From an uncultured Sphingomonadaceae bacterium (GTDB lineage: Bacteria > Pseudomonadota > Alphaproteobacteria > Sphingomonadales > Sphingomonadaceae), in the NCBI GenBank assembly GCA_947497455.1, contig CANMGU010000001.1, positions 682,001 to 746,000 of the forward strand: 64,000 nucleotides of DNA, in the 5' to 3' direction. This document shows positions 59,975 through 64,000 of the stretch, in pieces (position 1 is the first letter of the stretch; each line of letters begins with the position of its first letter). Below the pieces are notes generated by a model. That model saw nothing but the letters and a program-made list of their open reading frames with translations, searched no databases and had not been told where the DNA came from. A program made the position numbers and the translations under genes.

Positions 59975-60421
59975 CTATTCGGGTTGCGGAGCGTATAGTG
60001 CCTCTACCTGCGCTCCGGTCAAATTCTCGGTCTGCTCTGCAAAGCTATAATAAGATGGTTTGTCATCGATATAGACTTGCGTCGTGAAGGTCAGGCCGTC
60101 CTGATTGTCAAATATGGCGCTGGCGATCATATATTGGCCATTTTCCTTGAGGCGGTAGAACAGGTTGGTGCCACAGGTCTTGCAAAAGCCGCGTTCGGCC
60201 CATTCCGAGGAATCATAGATGGCAATATGATCCTCTCCAGTGAGCATGACATTGGTACCGCAATCGAGCTCTAGCGCTGGCCCACCGCCCCAGCGTCGGC
60301 ACATACCGCAATGGCAGGCACCCACCATATTGCTGGATTGAAGCGCGTTTATCTGAACGGCCCCGCACAGACACTGGCCTTGACGTTCGGTGGTTTCAGG
60401 CGTCTCTGGGGTGGTGGTCAT
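59975..60421 (-). CDS. GFA/CENP-V family zinc protein
   Basis: A 148-residue protein. The zinc ligands are in RQGQCLCGAVQINA, GACHCGMCRRWGGGP and the later GFCKTCGTNLFYRL, the standard order of the glutathione-dependent formaldehyde-activating fold. Most members are not formaldehyde enzymes and have no known substrate. It converges with the cyclase gene. gshB at 23332 would provide glutathione if it is needed. Confidence 0.85.
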   Translation of the reverse strand: MTTTPETPETTERQGQCLCGAVQINALQSSNMVGACHCGMCRRWGGGPALELDCGTNVMLTGEDHIAIYDSSEWAERGFCKTCGTNLFYRLKENGQYMIASAIFDNQDGLTFTTQVYIDDKPSYYSFAEQTENLTGAQVEALYAPQPE

Positions 60422-60518
60422 CGTCGCTCTTCTGTTGCAGATTCTTTATGGAAACATATCGCCGATGACGTGCGTATCAATTGATCAGGATCAACAAATG
60501 ATCAAGTCCCACAAGATT

Positions 60519-60668
60519 TTATGACAGGGCCGGTATGATCCAGACAAAGGACATCGCAACTAGCGCTGCTAACAGGGAAACCGCTAATACCCATCGCACC
60601 CCTTGAGGTCGGGTCTTGTTGCTGGCTTCCTTCTCGGTAACTAAGATTTCATCTCCATGGCGTTCCAT
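60519..60668 (-). CDS. 49-residue single-TM membrane protein
   Basis: An uninterrupted 49-codon frame that opens MERHGDEILVTEKEASNKTR and ends in one hydrophobic helix (WVLAVSLLAALVAMSFVWII). GGAAGGAAGGCCC stands just before its ATG as a strong ribosome-binding site. The acidic start, basic RPQGVRW before the membrane, and single C-terminal helix resemble short tail-anchored proteins common in sphingomonads. Function unknown. It lies alone between the GFA protein and the second permease. Confidence 0.65.
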   Translation of the reverse strand: MERHGDEILVTEKEASNKTRPQGVRWVLAVSLLAALVAMSFVWIIPALS

Positions 60669-60831
60669 TGGGCCTTCCTTCCAAAATTGCCCTCCAAAAA
60701 GAAGTATAGCATGAATCGGGTTACCCTGCAGAGATTTGTCTTGGCGTGCCAGCGCTTGTAAATAGGCATAACCTGTTTAGGGTTTACGGCCAGAGCGCGA
60801 TCAAAAACGCGCTATCAATCTTGGGGGAACT

Positions 60832-62283
60832 ATGGGCGCATCAGCGGTTGTAAAGGCCACAAAACCATCGATCTGGACAAAACTCGCATATGGTTTTGGG
60901 TCCGTTGCATATGGCATCAAGGATGGCGGCTTTCAGTATCTCCTGTTGCTATTTTATGCGCAAGTCATTGGTCTCAATGCCCAGTTGGTTGGATTGGCCA
61001 TCTTGATTGCGCTGGTTGCAGATGCGCTCAGCGACCCGATTGTCGGCTATTGGTCAGACAATTTCCGATCCAAATGGGGCCGCCGACACCCGTTCATGTA
61101 TGCGGCCGCAGTACCAGTGGCGATCAGCTACTACTTTCTGTGGAACCCGCCTGAAAGCTGGAGCAATACGCAGCTCTTCTGGTATGTGCTATTGCTTTCG
61201 ATCCTTATTCGAACCTTCATTACCATTTATGAAACCCCTAGCACTGCATTAGCGCCCGAGATGACTCAGGATTATGACGAGCGCAGTTCTGTGATCAGTT
61301 TTCGCTGGTTCTTCGGTTGGCTGGGCGGCAATACCATGGCTATCGCGATGTTCATCCTGATCTTCCCGGCCTTCGTAACTGCTGCGATCAGCAATGGTCA
61401 GTTTAATCGCGACGCTTATGCTCTGTACGGGTTCATTGCATCGCTGGTGATGTTTGGGGCGATCATGATATCGGCGCTGGGCACACATCATCTCATCCCG
61501 AAGCTCCGCGCACCACCGGCAAAGCGCAAGATCACGCCGGGTGTGATGTTTCGGGAGATTTTTGAAACACTGTCGAGCCGGTCATTTGCCGCGCTGTTTT
61601 TCGCCAGTCTACTGGGATTCATTGCCTCCGGTCTCGCAGGCGGGCTGAACTTCTATTTCGCGACCTATTTCTGGGGGTTCAGCCCAGAGCAAATCGGGCT
61701 TATCTCCCTGTGCGTTACTTTATCGACATTTATCGGCTTGTTCTTGGCGCCCTATATCACACGCACAATCGGTAAGAAACGCGGTGCAATCATTATCGGA
61801 TTAATCGCCTTCATTGGATCACCAACGCCGATCATGCTGCGGGTGTTTGACGTGCTGCCGGGCAATGAGTCGCCGTTTGTCTTCTGGTTTGTTCTGGTCG
61901 CTACGACGATCGATGTCGGACTGATCATCTGTTATCAAATCCTGGCATCATCGATGATCGCTGACTTGGTTGAGCAAGCCGAACTGAAAACCGGACGGCG
62001 CTCGGAAGGCATATTCTTTGCCGCGACAACCTTCATCCGTAAATGCGGTGTTGGTGTCGGGATCATCCTGGCAAGCAGCGTACTCGGAATTGTCGGATTG
62101 CAATCTGGTGCGGGGCAGGGAGAGGTATCGGCCGATACGCTTTGGCAGCTGGGAGCGGTCTATGTGCCCCTGATCCTCGCACTATGGATGACGATGATCG
62201 CGGTTATCAGCATGTATCGGCTGGACCGTGCAGGGCATGAAGACAATCTCCGACAGCTGAGCGCACGGGCATCTGCCGATTAG
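60832..62283 (+). CDS. GPH-family MFS transporter, copy 2
   Basis: A 483-residue permease with twelve hydrophobic segments and the same signature as copy 1 (LVADALSDPIVGYWSDNFRSKWGRRHPFMYAA). It begins KATKPSIWTKLAYGFGSVAYGIKDGGFQYLLLLF. The two are clearly diverged rather than recent duplicates. The start is ATG 60832 with GGGGGAA upstream. Together with copy 1 it flanks the cyclase and GFA genes. Its stop overlaps the converging DoxX gene by four bases. Confidence 0.85.
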   Translation: MGASAVVKATKPSIWTKLAYGFGSVAYGIKDGGFQYLLLLFYAQVIGLNAQLVGLAILIALVADALSDPIVGYWSDNFRSKWGRRHPFMYAAAVPVAISYYFLWNPPESWSNTQLFWYVLLLSILIRTFITIYETPSTALAPEMTQDYDERSSVISFRWFFGWLGGNTMAIAMFILIFPAFVTAAISNGQFNRDAYALYGFIASLVMFGAIMISALGTHHLIPKLRAPPAKRKITPGVMFREIFETLSSRSFAALFFASLLGFIASGLAGGLNFYFATYFWGFSPEQIGLISLCVTLSTFIGLFLAPYITRTIGKKRGAIIIGLIAFIGSPTPIMLRVFDVLPGNESPFVFWFVLVATTIDVGLIICYQILASSMIADLVEQAELKTGRRSEGIFFAATTFIRKCGVGVGIILASSVLGIVGLQSGAGQGEVSADTLWQLGAVYVPLILALWMTMIAVISMYRLDRAGHEDNLRQLSARASAD

Positions 62284-62714
62284 CCAGATCTTGTCTTGAA
62301 CGGCCAGTTGATGACATTTCCGGCAATCAATGCCCACCAGATGAAGACCGGTTGAAAAAGCAAGCGCGGGCCGTGATAGGCCCAACTCGCTGTCTCTCCG
62401 CCAATCGCGATATTGTTGACCGCATGGTTGATGTTCGCAGGATAGACGCACAGCGCATAGAGTGCGAGACCGATGCCGGCGGCATAGCGGATATGGGGCA
62501 AGAATTTGGGCGGGATGAGCAAGCCGATAGCGCCAGCTATCTCCGCTACTCCGGTCAGGAAAACAATCTGTTCCGGAAAGGGTACCCAATCAGGTGTAAT
62601 CGCGAGAAAGCCTCCGGGGCTACGGATATGGGCAACGCCCGCGAGCAGATAGAATACGGCCAATAAAATGCGAAAACCCTTGCGCAAGGCGGTGTCATTG
62701 CCATGCCCACTCAC
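62280..62714 (-). CDS. DoxX-family membrane protein
   Basis: A 144-residue protein with four hydrophobic helices. LLAVFYLLAGVAHIRSPGGFLAITPDWVPFPEQIVFLTGVAEIAGAIGLLI is characteristic of DoxX-like proteins. Their role is uncertain, with links to redox stress in other bacteria. It overlaps the end of the channel-like gene upstream (62711-62714, stop and start shared), so the two are translationally coupled. Confidence 0.8.
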   Translation of the reverse strand: MSGHGNDTALRKGFRILLAVFYLLAGVAHIRSPGGFLAITPDWVPFPEQIVFLTGVAEIAGAIGLLIPPKFLPHIRYAAGIGLALYALCVYPANINHAVNNIAIGGETASWAYHGPRLLFQPVFIWWALIAGNVINWPFKTRSG

Positions 62715-63139
62715 CGGCTACGGCCCATGCGTGCGACAACGGTTACAAAGAAAGCTGTGGACCAGCCGAGCAGGATAATGCCGTTGACGCCTTCGATCGC
62801 TGCGACCATCCGCCAGGCTTCGGCGAAGCCATCGTCATCATAGCCGGTGGTCGCATAAGTTATGGTCGAAAAATAGACAGCGTCGGACAACGTCGGCAGG
62901 GCGTCCAGCAATAGGTAGACAAGGGCATAAGCCCATATCTCGATCCCGTGGAGCGCGAATAGACCAAGTACCAGCATTAATGTCACGGCGATCCCACGCA
63001 GTGACATGGGGTGTATATGCTCCTCTGCCTCTTCACGAGCCTCGACCCTGAGCAGACGAGCAAGGGCAAGTATACCGGCGCCATGAATGGCGACCGTGAG
63101 CAGGACCATCAAGGCACTGACTAGAAGGGCTGGAAGCAT
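62711..63139 (-). CDS. ion-channel-like membrane protein with altered filter
   Basis: A 142-residue protein with about four hydrophobic segments, the last two flanking a pore loop as in two-TM potassium channels: YLLLDALPTLSDAVYFSTITYATTGYDDDGF, then MVAAIEGVNGIILLGWSTAFFVTVV. The selectivity filter TVGYG reads T97-T98-G99-Y100-D101 here, with a D after Tyr in place of Gly. No cytoplasmic regulatory domain is present. Ion specificity, if it conducts, cannot be predicted. Coupled to the DoxX gene. Confidence 0.7.
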   Translation of the reverse strand: MLPALLVSALMVLLTVAIHGAGILALARLLRVEAREEAEEHIHPMSLRGIAVTLMLVLGLFALHGIEIWAYALVYLLLDALPTLSDAVYFSTITYATTGYDDDGFAEAWRMVAAIEGVNGIILLGWSTAFFVTVVARMGRSR

Positions 63140-63188
63140 GGGATGATAGTGAGCGACGAACTAGGATCGCGTCAAGCCATGATTGTTC

Positions 63189-63839
63189 CTAATCACCCCA
63201 AGGTGGCGGCGGAGGCTCAATGGGATTGGAAAGATCAAATTCGACCCGAAAGAAGCGGCCGCCAGCTGTATCTGGGCGGCGCAGTTCATAGGAAAAGCGG
63301 GCTTCCTGTTTGCCAGGTGGGCTGATCTCAACCGCCCATGTATTGGTTATGGATTGATCCAGCCCTTCCTGTTTGAAGAGCATGATAGATTCGTTATCAA
63401 CAGGATATTCCTGCCGCTCTGCGGTTCCCTCTGAACCAGTATCACCACCATAATTGCTGACAGCGTCCAGTGTTCCATCTTCATGGCGATGGCGGTGTTT
63501 CAGACGCAGGCCGTCATCGGTGCGGGTGATGATCCATGTCCGTGACCGGTTCCAGGTGCCATCAGCATTTGCAATATGGAAGGGAATCTGAATCTCATTC
63601 TGATCGCAGTTCGCAACATGCATGATCATTGGTTGGCCGATCATGTCCGCATCGGCTTCCTGATCGGAAACCAGCTGTCCTGGATAAGCCTTGTCGCAGA
63701 GTAGCGATAGACGCTCGAAATAGACATCTTGCGCCGCTGGGTCTGGCGCGACCGGAGGTTCGCCCGGCTCACAGGCGGACAGGGTCATGGCGAGGACAAC
63801 GGCAGAGATGCTGCCTGTTGTTTTAAGTGTCTGGTTCAT
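63189..63839 (-). CDS. lipoprotein of unknown function
   Basis: A 216-residue protein. MNQTLKTTGSISAVVLAMTLSAC is a lipoprotein signal with the cysteine at about 23, followed by a proline-rich linker (EPGEPPVAPDPAAQ). The mature domain contains VYFERLSLLCDKAYPGQLVS, HVANCDQNEIQIPFHI, SRTWIITRTDDGLRLKHRHRHEDG and a beta-rich C terminus ending RFFRVEFDLSNP. No family is recognised with certainty. It lies 49 bases upstream of the channel-like gene on the same strand. Confidence 0.65.
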   Translation of the reverse strand: MNQTLKTTGSISAVVLAMTLSACEPGEPPVAPDPAAQDVYFERLSLLCDKAYPGQLVSDQEADADMIGQPMIMHVANCDQNEIQIPFHIANADGTWNRSRTWIITRTDDGLRLKHRHRHEDGTLDAVSNYGGDTGSEGTAERQEYPVDNESIMLFKQEGLDQSITNTWAVEISPPGKQEARFSYELRRPDTAGGRFFRVEFDLSNPIEPPPPPWGD

Positions 63840-63923
63840 AGGATGAAACGTTACACTCTATCGCCCGCAAGGGGAAGGGCCAGGATAGTGGCATTGCGAG
63901 ACATATTCGGCTAATCGCTGGCC

Positions 63924-64000
63924 ATGCTGAATGATATCCCTATGGCTCCTCGCTTTCTTGGTCTTGCCGGCCTTTTTCCACCATTGCTTCTCACCCTTGG
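63924..64000 (+). CDS. start of a membrane protein (partial, possibly DUF3429)
   Basis: An open frame from ATG 63924 (or in-frame ATG 63942) runs to the window edge: MLNDIPMAPRFLGLAGLFPP then LLLTLG. The APxxLGLAGLxP opening resembles DUF3429 membrane proteins. Only about 25 codons are visible, and no strong ribosome-binding site precedes either start, so this is a tentative call. Confidence 0.4.
   Translation, partial: MLNDIPMAPRFLGLAGLFPPLLLTL

Overview
The window looks like chromosomal DNA of an alphaproteobacterium, most likely of the order Sphingomonadales (a Sphingorhabdus/Parasphingorhabdus/Sphingopyxis-like genome of moderate GC). The grounds are a five-gene F1 ATPase operon (atpHAGDC) without F0 genes, a SciP (DUF1153) cell-cycle regulator, hrcA-grpE without dnaK, a TalC-type transaldolase, two GPH-type MFS permeases in a Rieske-oxygenase cluster, and protein sequence that reads as sphingomonad throughout. 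No tRNA, rRNA, CRISPR array, insertion sequence or prophage was recognised.

Layout. 1-3.25 kb: valine-degradation operon (acyl-CoA dehydrogenase end, 3-hydroxyisobutyryl-CoA hydrolase, enoyl-CoA hydratase, 3-hydroxyisobutyrate dehydrogenase) with two tiny membrane proteins threaded into it. 3.2-7.4 kb: VOC protein and HxlR-like regulator, solitary CpaF ATPase, EamA exporter. 7.4-12.1 kb: atp operon. 12.4-29.1 kb: housekeeping and repair genes (ada, priA, transaldolase, lpoA/rsmI/yraN, gshB, xerC, hemW, rdgB, rph). 29.3-31.6 kb: hrcA-grpE-DUF3885. 31.6-38.5 kb: SDR/PadR pair, GntP permease, SciP, REC-EAL phosphodiesterase. 38.5-44.2 kb: TPP riboswitch and thiC, then exported small proteins, two tandem exported RidA proteins, a broken DUF2199 gene and a MEST-like hydrolase. 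44.3-46.0 kb: an AT-rich two-gene islet whose products both carry HEPN-like Rx4H motifs. 46.2-53.1 kb: lipocalin, cupin, diguanylate cyclase, BKACE enzyme and Asp/Glu-racemase-like protein, an XRE/DUF2975 pair, outer-membrane barrel. 53.5-62.3 kb: a catabolic-looking cluster (Rieske oxygenase, amidohydrolase, TetR, GST, two GPH permeases, cyclase, GFA protein). 62.3-64 kb: DoxX protein, channel-like protein with an odd filter, lipoprotein.

The most interesting unexplained structures are: (i) the HEPN/HEPN islet; (ii) a shared ATTGT-AAA-ACAAT palindrome in both promoters around the XRE-DUF2975 pair; (iii) a recurrent Pro-Ala-Glu-stop/Shine-Dalgarno junction seen five times in about 2 kb behind thiC; (iv) AT-rich inverted repeats in the two divergent promoters of the catabolic cluster; (v) a non-CIRCE inverted repeat in front of hrcA; and (vi) several enzymes or channels with a key residue replaced. 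All homology calls were made by eye from the sequence; no database search was run.
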